Part shown: positions 1-9,200 of the stretch, piece by piece
Position numbering within the stretch: the first letter of the stretch is position 1
Layout: each line of letters opens with the position of its first letter
Origin: Flavobacterium stagni
GTDB taxonomy: Bacteria; Bacteroidota; Bacteroidia; Flavobacteriales; Flavobacteriaceae
DNA: 64,000 nucleotides
Reading direction: 5' to 3'
Assembly: GCF_004122105.1 (NCBI RefSeq)
Contig: NZ_SBKN01000010.1
Span: 24,515 to 88,514, forward strand
Notes under the pieces: model-generated
Databases searched by the model: none
The model's input: the letters and a program-made list of their open reading frames with translations, nothing else
Told to the model about the DNA's origin: nothing
Position numbers and translations under genes: made by a program

Positions 1-782
1 TTGCACCACACCTTCGTGAAAATTTGGTGCATAAAGAACGCTTTTTTGTTCGTTACACTACTTATGACCACCAGCACTTGCTGCATCAAATTCTTTATAA
101 AACCTTAGCGTTGATTCAGACCTTGAGTTCGAATGCACAATTGAGTACTTCTGTGGGCGCTGTATTACTTCGCTTTCCTGAGATGGAAACGATAACAGTC
201 ACTGAGGCTACTTTTGAACGCATTCCTTTTGATCGAAAAAACAATGCGTATCAAAAAGCAATACAGATTGCGCGATTATTGCTTTTGAATTATCATCCGG
301 ATGTCCAACAAGGGCGGCATGATGTTTTGGCTTTGATGTTTGACATGAACGCGCTGTGGGAGGAATTCATTTTTATGACGTTGAAAAAGGCACCACAGAC
401 GTATTCTAATCTTCGTGCCCAGCATCCAAAACCCTTCTGGAAACCCTTGCAAGGAGGTCGTAGCGTGGGTATGAAACCCGATATCACGTATTCGTATAAC
501 GGCCAAACGATTGTACTTGACACGAAGTGGAAAAACATCCAATCGGCCAATCCTTCGGTGGATGATTTACGGCAATTGTATGTTTACCATGAGTACTTTG
601 ATGCCCAACGGGTAGCTTTGGTTTATCCAGGAAAGCAGGATTTCCGTAACGGTCGTTATTTTAATTTTGATCAGTCGGCTTCCGAAAAAGAATGTGCTGT
701 GATTTGTTTGGATGTCCATCCGAGAATACGGGTTTGGCAGGAGGAGATACGAGAGAAAATTAGAACTTATTTACACAATTAA
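1..782 (+). CDS. mcrC: McrC-like subunit of a McrBC type IV restriction system (5' end outside window)
   Basis: McrC is the nuclease partner of the GTPase McrB; McrBC complexes cut DNA carrying modified cytosine. The frame is open from base 3, and the residues before the TTG at 24 already look like the McrC region ending in NLVHKERFFVRY, so the gene starts outside the window and the TTG is not the true start. The segment FDMNALWEEFI is followed by KPDITYSYNGQTIVLDTKWK, the Asp and Asp-x-Lys of a PD-(D/E)xK nuclease core, then a Gln/Tyr-rich helix (DDLRQLYVYHEYF). About 260 residues are visible. mcrB would be expected just upstream. The next gene starts 4 bases after the stop, which suggests one operon. 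The family call is by motif recognition only. Confidence 0.85.
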   Translation, partial: APHLRENLVHKERFFVRYTTYDHQHLLHQILYKTLALIQTLSSNAQLSTSVGAVLLRFPEMETITVTEATFERIPFDRKNNAYQKAIQIARLLLLNYHPDVQQGRHDVLALMFDMNALWEEFIFMTLKKAPQTYSNLRAQHPKPFWKPLQGGRSVGMKPDITYSYNGQTIVLDTKWKNIQSANPSVDDLRQLYVYHEYFDAQRVALVYPGKQDFRNGRYFNFDQSASEKECAVICLDVHPRIRVWQEEIREKIRTYLHN

Positions 783-786
783 AATT

Positions 787-1356
787 ATGCTTACTACCCT
801 ACTAACCGCCTTAAGTGTTTGCGCTTTAACCTTTTTATTTTGCCAAGCCCTTTTTAAGAAAAAAATAGATGAACAAGCTGTACTAGTTAAAGAAACTACT
901 GAAAAGCTTCGTGAATTAGAACAAAACAAAACATATATTATTGAAAAAGAAGTTCATGACCGAACGAATGCTTACAGGGAAACCATCAAACAATTGGAGA
1001 TGGACAAGATTACTATCAAACATGAAAGTTACCAACTGGGTGTTAAGGATACAGAGGAACAATTTAAAAATGAATATGTAGTTCAAGTTCTTCCCTACAT
1101 CAATAAAGTCAATGAAAAGCGCGATGGATTTTTCAGTTTTGGTACAGAAGAAATCATTGAGATTGGCTATCAGTATCAGTTATTTATCAAAGGGTTTCCT
1201 GCTTTAGAAAAAGCACAAATTATCATAGATCGACATCGTTCGAAAGACTATAAAGTCAATCATGAAAACATCAATCAATTGATCGCAACAACCATTGGAG
1301 CAACATTGGAAAACTCAGGAGGTATTATTCGGTTTGTGACGAAAAAGAGTAGTTAA
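787..1356 (+). CDS. membrane-anchored coiled-coil protein next to mcrC
   Basis: Unrecognised protein of 189 residues. I chose the ATG at 787 because it lies 4 bases after the mcrC stop and opens directly into one hydrophobic segment (residues about 2-20); the longer frame back to 712 would overlap mcrC. After the membrane segment comes a basic stop-transfer stretch and a heptad-rich charged helix (about 25-95), then a mixed domain ending in a Gly-rich part (TTIGATLENSGGIIRF). The expected topology is one N-terminal anchor with a cytoplasmic coiled coil. Tight linkage to mcrC suggests it belongs to the same defence operon, perhaps as a membrane tether or signalling part. That role is inference. 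Confidence 0.6.
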   Translation: MLTTLLTALSVCALTFLFCQALFKKKIDEQAVLVKETTEKLRELEQNKTYIIEKEVHDRTNAYRETIKQLEMDKITIKHESYQLGVKDTEEQFKNEYVVQVLPYINKVNEKRDGFFSFGTEEIIEIGYQYQLFIKGFPALEKAQIIIDRHRSKDYKVNHENINQLIATTIGATLENSGGIIRFVTKKSS

Positions 1357-1389
1357 TTAACGTCGCTCTCTACTGAAGTTTTATTTTTT

Positions 1390-4377
1390 TCAATAATTAT
1401 CAAACAACGTCCTCTGATACCCAATTCCATTAAACTTATTGATTAACTCGCGGATGAATTCGTAATGCTTTACGTAAGGGTTGGGCACAGCGATGAGTTG
1501 GAGCTTTTTATTGTGAATCAACTCCATTTTAATTTTATCGGATTTAAGGGTTCGGGGGTTGTGGTAATGCTCAGCACCGTTTAACTCAAAGATGACCTTG
1601 GGTTGGTTGTTTTCGTAGAGTACGCCATCGAATTCTTTTTTGTTGACTAATGGATTATCACGCTCTTCCGGAAATACGTCAGTTACTTTTACATTTCTAC
1701 GGAAACGGGTTTCTTTGAGCGAACAGTAATGCTGCATGGTTTTATAGAACTCGTCTTCGAATTTGGAGTTGTTAGAAAAGCCAATCGTTAATTTATTAAC
1801 CTGACTTTGGGCAACTTCTGCCGTTCCGTTTTTATAAGCATAGGCCATCAATGCATACAAATCGTCGTCTTTTTGGGATAAGATTTTGATGGCTTCGAGG
1901 TCGGTTACTACAATCAAATTCTCTTTGGCACGGGTGACACCAACGTTTAGTAATTCACTGTTGTTTTTGATCCAATCGTAGGTTTTGGGGGACGTTTTGG
2001 TAGACAAGGCCGTAGAAATGATAATCGTTTTGTTTTCTTGTCCTTGTACTTTGTGAATAGTACCACAACTCACCGAGGTATCAATCGTACCTGCTTTTTT
2101 GGCTTCTTTCAAATAGTGATTGACCACATCTTCCTGGTTTCTGAACGGTGTCAAAATAAACGCATCGGTGAGGTTGTTCTTTTGAATGTACTCCACTATG
2201 GCAAGGGCTTCCTCCAATTGTCCGTTTTTATTTTGCTGATTGGCATTGGTCACCGAAAGTAATTTTACGGTTCCCGGATTGCCAACCGCCGTCAGGTTTA
2301 AACGTTGGTCGTAAAACCGTTTGTTGGAATAATTGATGATTTTTTGTCCACAACGGTAATGGTAACTTAATAGAATCTCACGGGAAATGGAATCCAACTT
2401 CTTGTAAGCTGAGAGTATGGAATTACTGTAATAATCGTATTCGTCGCTAATTTGAAACTGTTGCATCAATTTCCAGTTCTTCTCTTTATCAAAAACGATA
2501 ATGGGTTTGAGTTGGTTGGTATCGCCTATCAAGACCATGTTTTTGCATTTGGAAATCGGAATTAAACTCGTGGGTATTTCGCACTGCCCAGCTTCATCGA
2601 TGGTGAGCAAATCAAATTTAAACCGTTGACCCAAGCGACGGCTGGAAATGTTGGTTGTGAGAATAATGGGGAAAACTTTGGTGAGTTTTTCTATATTTTT
2701 ATCGTCGGTTAACCATGTATTGAATTCTTTAATTTGATCGTTTTCTTCTTGAATGTGAAGAATTTCGATTAGTTCAGTATACTCTTTGGTTCTTAAACGC
2801 TTGATGTATTTCAGTGATTCGAAATAAAAGAACTGCAGCAGACTGTGGTTGTCTTTGATGATTTCAAATATGCCTTTAACCTCTTCATCCGTGGTTACTG
2901 GAATCGAGTTGATTTTAGCCAGCAACTTTTCACGTTCTTGTTCCAACAACCAATACTTTCCTTTAGCCATGAGTCCGTCAATAAACTCGAGGTTTTGTTC
3001 TAAATCGGCTCGTTCTTCATACAGTTGCAGTTTGTCTAACAGCTGTTTGTTTTTCTCTCTTGAATTTTGTTTTAGGTTACGCAATAGCGACTCTTTGGGT
3101 ACGTCGTTCGTTTTGTAGTTGTATAGTTTCTTGATGGTTTGTATGGCTTCCAACGTACATTGTTTATTGCCTAAACGAAGAAAGGGAATTAAAATCTCTT
3201 TATTTCTATAGGTTCCTAAGTTCAGTTTCTCTTTGATTCCGTCTATGGGTACATTGTTGTTGGAGGAAATGAGAAGGGTTTTGTTGTTGGTCAAACAATT
3301 CACTACAATATTTAAGATAGTTTGCGTTTTTCCGGTACCCGGTGGTCCTTGCACATAGGTTACTGGATATTTTAACGCATTGTAAATGGTGCGTAATTGA
3401 TCAATGTTGACATTATTATCATACAAAACGATATGGGGTTCTGCCCTATTCTTGCGGTCCAATAAAGAGGAATTTTTAAAAAATGCTTTTAAAGGAATTT
3501 GCATTTCTTGGTTTTCGTGTTCTGTATGAATATAATCAAAAATGGGGGCAATATCAATTTTGGAATAGCCGAGTACGACAATTTCAGGTCGGGTATTGAG
3601 TATTTCCCCATGTTTGAAATTTTCTATAATGGCATCTATAGTTTTGGATGGGTTGTCCAAATAGTGTTCTTCAAAATCGGACGGACTGAAATCGGTGTAA
3701 TACGATAAGGAATATTTGGTGTCTTTGATGTAAAAGTTGGGATTGAACTGCGTGGCATTTCCCACCAAAAGTGTCTTTTTAACGGGATCATAGGACAGTT
3801 CCCGATAGGCTACCACAAACTTACCGCGTGATTCAAGGTCGATTGAAAATTCACATAGTGCCAATTTATAGTCATAATGTGTTCTATAGTCGTTGTGGTA
3901 TATATCTTTGATGATTTGTTTTTGCTGGTCGTCGGACAGTTGATAGGGATTTTGCTCCTTCAGTACGGTCAAATCAATTTCCGAAATCAAGTGTGTTTTA
4001 TGAAGAAAAGGGTCGTTGTTTGCTTTGTGGCATTCGAGGTAATAATTGAGCACATCGTTGTTGTAGCGATCAAATTCATAGACGGCTAGGCTTTCATCTT
4101 CGTTTATTTTCTTGATAAGATTAGGAGGTACATCATAGTGGGAGAACTTGAGTATTTCGACGTGTTGGATTCCAGAAATTGAAATTGTTTTTCTGCATAA
4201 AGGTTCGTCCTTCATGACATTAAACATATCCACTACAATTTTATCGTTGCCATAAATATCAAGGATGGAAATCCAAAAAGGACTGACTTTTCCCTCTTTG
4301 TTTTTGTATTTGATGCTGAGGTAACGTCCTCCTCGTACGGCTTCGGCAATAGCGACTGTAGTACGCTTATGAATCAT
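1390..4377 (-). CDS. UPF1-like superfamily 1 helicase with C-terminal nuclease-like domain
   Basis: Large 995-residue ATPase. Visible SF1 motifs in order are GPPGTGKT (344-351, Walker A), DEAG (594-597, Walker B), GDTNQLKP (618-625), HKVQGQE (775-781) and VGVTRAKENL (812-821). The spacing and the DEAG/VGVTRA forms are those of the UPF1/DNA2 branch. About 230 residues inserted between motifs I and II carry a coiled coil (430-560). The last 100 residues contain EFDGVLYENN (915-924) and FELNGAEH (930-937), resembling the DUF2726/Vsr-like nuclease fold, so a helicase-nuclease fusion is likely. It converges with the mcrC operon, leaving 33 bases. Nuclease-helicase proteins are common in phage defence; a defence role here is inferred from the neighbours. 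Confidence 0.85.
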   Translation of the reverse strand: MIHKRTTVAIAEAVRGGRYLSIKYKNKEGKVSPFWISILDIYGNDKIVVDMFNVMKDEPLCRKTISISGIQHVEILKFSHYDVPPNLIKKINEDESLAVYEFDRYNNDVLNYYLECHKANNDPFLHKTHLISEIDLTVLKEQNPYQLSDDQQKQIIKDIYHNDYRTHYDYKLALCEFSIDLESRGKFVVAYRELSYDPVKKTLLVGNATQFNPNFYIKDTKYSLSYYTDFSPSDFEEHYLDNPSKTIDAIIENFKHGEILNTRPEIVVLGYSKIDIAPIFDYIHTEHENQEMQIPLKAFFKNSSLLDRKNRAEPHIVLYDNNVNIDQLRTIYNALKYPVTYVQGPPGTGKTQTILNIVVNCLTNNKTLLISSNNNVPIDGIKEKLNLGTYRNKEILIPFLRLGNKQCTLEAIQTIKKLYNYKTNDVPKESLLRNLKQNSREKNKQLLDKLQLYEERADLEQNLEFIDGLMAKGKYWLLEQEREKLLAKINSIPVTTDEEVKGIFEIIKDNHSLLQFFYFESLKYIKRLRTKEYTELIEILHIQEENDQIKEFNTWLTDDKNIEKLTKVFPIILTTNISSRRLGQRFKFDLLTIDEAGQCEIPTSLIPISKCKNMVLIGDTNQLKPIIVFDKEKNWKLMQQFQISDEYDYYSNSILSAYKKLDSISREILLSYHYRCGQKIINYSNKRFYDQRLNLTAVGNPGTVKLLSVTNANQQNKNGQLEEALAIVEYIQKNNLTDAFILTPFRNQEDVVNHYLKEAKKAGTIDTSVSCGTIHKVQGQENKTIIISTALSTKTSPKTYDWIKNNSELLNVGVTRAKENLIVVTDLEAIKILSQKDDDLYALMAYAYKNGTAEVAQSQVNKLTIGFSNNSKFEDEFYKTMQHYCSLKETRFRRNVKVTDVFPEERDNPLVNKKEFDGVLYENNQPKVIFELNGAEHYHNPRTLKSDKIKMELIHNKKLQLIAVPNPYVKHYEFIRELINKFNGIGYQRTLFDNY

Positions 4378-4692
4378 TTTCGTGCTTTTATAGGGTCTGT
4401 AGAGAATTCTGTAGAATCAAATATAAGGAGTTTGTAGGGAAAATTTTAGAATTTAGAGTTTAGAATTTAGAGTTTAGAATTTAGAGTTTAGAAATTAGAA
4501 TTATGAATTATGAATTATGTGTGCCTGTGGAATAGACGGGATTTTGGATTAGACGTTAGATGTTAGACATTAGACATTAGACGTTAGAATGATTTGTGAT
4601 TGCTAAAAATGGAATTTGCAATAACCCGACTGATGACTCTAATCTAAAGTTTGATGCCTTTGGTTGTCGTGAAGATCATAGTAGGTCGAGGG
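4378..4692. repeat. intergenic gap with simple-word repeat tracts
   Basis: No gene seen. Positions about 4443-4500 hold tandem variants of GAATTTAGAGTTTA. Positions about 4550-4588 hold variants of GTTAGAC. The words are degenerate, so this is not a clean microsatellite. The upstream region of the helicase gene lies in the first 60 bases. The same word families recur in other gaps of this window. Confidence 0.75.
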
Positions 4693-5247
4693 TTAAATAT
4701 CATCTCTACGCCAGGAATCGTCGGGGCTGAAACGGTATTTTTTGGAGGCTAATTTCCATTGGTTGTTTTCTTTTTTTACTACAAATTGTTCGTAACGGGT
4801 TATGCCGTGGGTGTAATGGAATTCGAGGGTGGCTCGCTGTTCTGATTTTTGGGTAATAAAGAGTTGGAGATCGGGTCGGTACAAATAGTCGTATCGTGTG
4901 GGAATTCCGAATGCCAGACTGCGATTGAACTCCGGTTCGATCATTACTTCGCGCAACAAATCATTGTGCCGTTGACTGTACTCCGCCCAGAGTTCGTCTT
5001 CTCGTGGTTGCACTTGGTTGGGTTGATACGGGTTTTTTAAGGCTTCACTGCGTGCGCAAATTTCACGTTCCAAGTCATTGAATCGTACTAAGGTTGGAAT
5101 CAAAAAATCTATGGTTTCTTGGGTGAATTCTTTAAATTTTTCAGCTGTATTGGAGGTATCTACAGTAAACTTTGTAATGCTATTGTTGGATTGAAGTACT
5201 CCTTCTTCACGTTTCTTTTTTCCAAAAAATGTATTCCAAAAACCCAT
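4693..5247 (-). CDS. hypothetical protein, possibly NTF2-fold immunity protein
   Basis: Protein of 184 residues, no signal peptide, N-terminus basic (MGFWNTFFGKKKREE). The middle is a charged helical region. The C-terminus alternates strands and ends with QWKLASKKYRF, a Trp-rich segment and DDI. That ending resembles the NTF2-like immunity proteins that neutralise polymorphic toxins, but the similarity is weak and made by eye. No toxin gene is adjacent. It is isolated between two repeat-filled gaps and close to the McrC/helicase patch, which fits an orphan immunity gene. The function is not established. Confidence 0.4.
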   Translation of the reverse strand: MGFWNTFFGKKKREEGVLQSNNSITKFTVDTSNTAEKFKEFTQETIDFLIPTLVRFNDLEREICARSEALKNPYQPNQVQPREDELWAEYSQRHNDLLREVMIEPEFNRSLAFGIPTRYDYLYRPDLQLFITQKSEQRATLEFHYTHGITRYEQFVVKKENNQWKLASKKYRFSPDDSWRRDDI

Positions 5248-5692
5248 CTCTTTTTTTTGTAAAAATAATAAATTAAAACTGTAGATATGAGTAATGAATT
5301 AGGTGTGCCTTTGAAAAAGACGGGGGTTGGGAATTTAGAATTTAGAGTTTAGAATTTAGAATTTAGAATTTAGAATTTAGAATTTCTTAAAATTGATGTA
5401 AGTGCTGGAATGGGATTTGGGATTAGACGTTAGACGTTAGACGTTAGACGTTAGACGTTGGACGTTAGTCGTTGGAATTTGGAACTTGGGATTTGGGATT
5501 TGGGATTAGACGTTAGTCGTTAGTCGTTGGACGTTAGTCGTTGGAATTTGGGATTTGGGATTTGAAATTTGAGATTTGGGATTAGACGTTAGACGTTAGT
5601 CGTTGGACGTTAGTCGTTGGACGTTAGTCGTTGGAATTTAAAATATTGGGATTTGAGTGATTAGTGACTAGTGATTGGAATTTGGAATTTGA
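5248..5692. repeat. long intergenic tract of GTTAGAC / GTTAGTCGTTG / GGATTTGG words
   Basis: No gene seen. From about 5330 to 5690 almost every base belongs to one of a few short words repeated in runs: GAATTTAGA (5335-5385), TTAGACG (5424-5468), GTTAGTCGTTGGAC (5510-5540 and 5595-5640) and GGATTTGG (5485-5500, 5540-5580). It is the longest such tract in the window. All copies read in the same orientation. Confidence 0.8.
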
Positions 5693-5745
5693 AAATAAAA
5701 AAAAAAACTCCGTTCTTCCCTATTAACATAGTTCAAACGGAGTTT
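5693..5745 (-). terminator. intrinsic terminator of the surface-fibre operon
   Basis: On the minus strand AAACTCCGTT (5745-5736) pairs perfectly with AACGGAGTTT (5714-5705). A run of about ten U residues follows. The 21-base loop is long but the 10-bp stem is perfect. It lies 27 bases after the stop of the gene at 5772. Confidence 0.8.
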
Positions 5746-5771
5746 ACCGGTTTACACTCTAAAACCTGTAT

Positions 5772-6221
5772 TTAAAACCAAAGGGTGGCTGTTCCACTAC
5801 TTTTGGCGGGTATTTCGGAAGGAGTTGCCAAAGGATGTTCGATACTTAGCGAGATCTTTTTGACGTTGGAAAAACGATGTACGCCCAGTTCGGCGTCGTC
5901 TGCAATTACTTTACGAATTGAACCTGAAGACGTCTCAACAAGTAACGTGACACAACTGTCTCCTCCTCCATTGTTATCCACATCAATAGCAATGGATCTG
6001 GGTGTATCGGATTGGAACACCACTTGAAAGTTGGATTGGCGCAATTCACAGGTACGAACAGGTTGGCGTATGGGTTGATTGGGATCGATCACTAAATCAC
6101 CTCCTACTGTGGAGGAAAGTGTATACCGTTCAAGATTGTATTTCACTACCGCAGTATTGGATTGTGACCATGCGGCTCCTCCTACCAAAAGGAAAAGGAT
6201 AAATAACATCATTGTTTTCAT
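5772..6221 (-). CDS. small secreted protein downstream of the S74 fibre
   Basis: Protein of 149 residues with a clear Sec signal peptide (MKTMMLFILFLLVGGAAWSQ, cut around residue 20). The mature part is about 130 residues of predicted beta strands with two cysteines (CELRQSN and SCVTLLVE) that may form a disulfide. No T9SS sorting domain is present. Its start lies 11 bases after the stop of the 1072-residue fibre gene, so the two are probably co-transcribed and end at the hairpin at 5693-5745. No family recognised. A role as accessory subunit or anchor of the fibre is inference from the pairing. Confidence 0.7.
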   Translation of the reverse strand: MKTMMLFILFLLVGGAAWSQSNTAVVKYNLERYTLSSTVGGDLVIDPNQPIRQPVRTCELRQSNFQVVFQSDTPRSIAIDVDNNGGGDSCVTLLVETSSGSIRKVIADDAELGVHRFSNVKKISLSIEHPLATPSEIPAKSSGTATLWF

Positions 6222-6232
6222 AGGGTTGGGTT

Positions 6233-9200
6233 TTATTTGTTTTCTAATTGTTCGATTCGTTGTTGGAGCAATTGTAACAGTTCGTTTTGCTTATTTATCA
6301 AGGCTTGTTGTTCTTGAATGGACTTGACCAAAACGGGAATTACTTCTGCATAGTTCACACCTAACAACGGAGCTTTTTCCCAAACGCGTGGTGCTCCCTC
6401 TGAGGCATTGCTCCATTGAGAATCGACGACTACTTCGGGTACCACTTCTTGCAGGTCTTGTGCAATAAATCCGAGGTGAACACTGTGGTTATCGATGTTT
6501 TGGTTTTTCCATTTGAAGGTTACAGGTTTTAATTGCATGAGTTGGTTCAGTCCGTATGTTAGGGGCTGAATGTCTTGCTTTTCGCGGCGGTCACTGGTAT
6601 TGATGGTTCCGTTGGTTGCGAAGAGGGTATTCCAGCGGTTGGCAGCTTGTCCGAGACTTTGGGTTCCGTCGTTCATGGGCATAAAACGGGCTCCGAGAAA
6701 TTGGTACAAATCATTCACGGTAGTCAGGTCGTCACCACTACTCCCAAGGGTTAAATTGGGGCCAATATTGTAAATACGCCAATCGGTATTGGCTGCTGAG
6801 GAACGAAAAAAATCAAGCGCTACATTGGACGTTGTCCCAACAGTAGAAGTATTGGCGATTCGGGTAACGGTGAGTCCTGCTGGCCCGGAAACCTGTAGTT
6901 TTTCAGTGGGTAGTGTGGTACCTATTCCGACTTCTCCCGTAGGTAAAAGGGTCATGAGGGTTCCTGTGGTTAAGGCCGTTGCGGTGGTTGCACTGGTGCC
7001 TATTTTAAAACTATCGGCTGAGGTATCGAGTCCGAAGCTGTAATGCCTTGCACCGGTATTTCCTAGGTGAATAATGGCATCGCCTGTACCTTGTTGTTCG
7101 ATGTAGAGTTGGCCGTTGGTGGTTGAGGCTGAATTCTCAGCGATATGGAATTGGCGTGAGGGCGTTGTGGTGCCTACTCCGACTTCACCAGTCGCTAATA
7201 CGGTCATGAGTGTTCCTGTGGTAACGCCTTCGGCAGTGGTTGGGCTTGTACCTAATTTAAAACTATCCGTAATATTATCCAATCCGAAACTGTAATGCCG
7301 TGCACCGGTATTCCCTAGGTGAATAATGGCATCGCCTGTACCTTGTTGTTCAATGTAGAGTTGGCCGTTGGTGGTTGAGGCTGTATTCTCAGCGATATGG
7401 AATTGGCGTGAGGGCGTTGTGGTGCCTACTCCAACTTCTCCAGTCGCTAATACGGTCATGAGTGTTCCTGTGGTAACGCCTGCGGCAGTGGTTGGACTCG
7501 TTCCTAATTTAAAACTATCCGTTAGATTATCCATTCCGAAACTAAAGTGACGTGTACCCGTATTTCCTAATTGGATAAAGGCATCACCTGTTCCTTGTTG
7601 TTCGAGGTAGAGTTGGCCGTTGGAGGTTGATGTGGTAGTTTCTGCTACATGGAGACGTCGTGAGGGAGAAGTTGTTCCAATTCCGACACTCGTCGATGCT
7701 GTTGCCCCATTTACACCATTGATACTTCCTAAAACGAGAGCATTACTGGTATTCACGAAGGCTTGATTTCCAAGCGCTGTAGCGTTTGTTAAGTTACTGG
7801 TTCCTACTTCGGCATCATTTCCCAATAATGTATTTCTTTCCCCTGTCGTATTCACATTTCCCGCTGAAAACCCTATAAATAAGTTAAGTCTCCCAGAAGT
7901 ATTTTGCCCTGAAAACGCACCTATCGCAATATTATTATTCCCTGAACTATTTAATCCAGCGGCATACCCAAGGTAAGTACTTGCATTTCCTAAACTACCA
8001 TTTGCCCCTGAGAAACGTCCCAAAAATGTATTATAGTCTCCTGAAGTATTGGCATTCCCTGCCAAATTTCCTATGTACGTATTGGAAGTTCCCGTACTGT
8101 TTGTACCTGCTGATAATCCAAAAAATGTATTTGAACTGCCGAGTAGACCTGCTAATGTGTTATTACGTTTAAACACCAAATCGACATTATCGGTTGTTCC
8201 AATAAAATTGGTAGTTGCATTGGTTCCTGCATTTCCTGAAAGACCCCATGCCAAAGACGTTGCGCTTTGCCAGGTAGCTGTTCCGTTACCATCACTGGTT
8301 AATACTTTCCCTGCGGCTTGATTGCCGTCAACTAGTCGTAAGTTGCCCACCACATGTAATCGTGTAGCAGGTGTTGCGGTACCGAGTCCTGTATTTCCAT
8401 TTTTTAGCACTACCATGGCATCACTCCGTTCGGCAGTATCGATTATCGAATTACTATTGGTATCTAAAGCATTTCCAATTGTAAATAGACGATCGGTAGC
8501 ATTGGTCGTGTTATAACTAAGATTTCCAACGGGTGTTGGTGTATACGTTGTAGCACCAATTCCAATGACCGTTTCTCCTGCACTGAAGGCTGTATTTTGA
8601 ATTCCCCAAGCAGTAGCCGCGTATCCTGAAGCAGTGGACATTTGACCGAATGCTGTACTACTATCTGCGCTGGCCGTATTTTGTAAACCAAAGGCAAATG
8701 ATCGTGATCCGCTGGCGGTAGAACCCGCTCCAAAAGCGGTAGACAATAAACCACTTGCCGTTGTACTAGCTCCAAAGGCTGTGGACGTATTGCCACTTGC
8801 GGTTGTAAAACTTCCAAATGCAGTCGCACTATTGCCACTTGCCGTAGTTCCTTGTCCAAAGGCAAAAGTATTGAATCCACTAGCTATTGAATTGTAACCA
8901 AAAGCGGTAGAATTATCACCAACATTGATGTTATCCCACTGATCTGTATCGGTAATTCCGGCTCGAAAAGCGATTTTCTTGGGGTACCAAAACATTCGCA
9001 CGCCGGTGGCATTGGCCAGATTTGTTCCACTAGAATAGACACCGGTGGAGATCAATCCATCCGTCCCATTAATGGTTAGGGCACCCGCATCTGCCGTGAT
9101 GGTCTTCCCTAATCCAGCTCCTCCAAAATCATAGGCTTGATCGAGGGTTCCTACTTTGGTCCCTGCAATGGGTTGCCATACTGTGGCGGCATTATCCCAA

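Noticed and set aside
4443..5690. CRISPR array
   Set aside because: The repeats are 6-14 bases, degenerate and without unique spacers; no cas genes are present.
8464..8880. 138-residue minus-strand frame inside the S74 fibre gene
   Set aside because: Shadow frame created by the 14-residue head repeats; the fibre frame explains the region.
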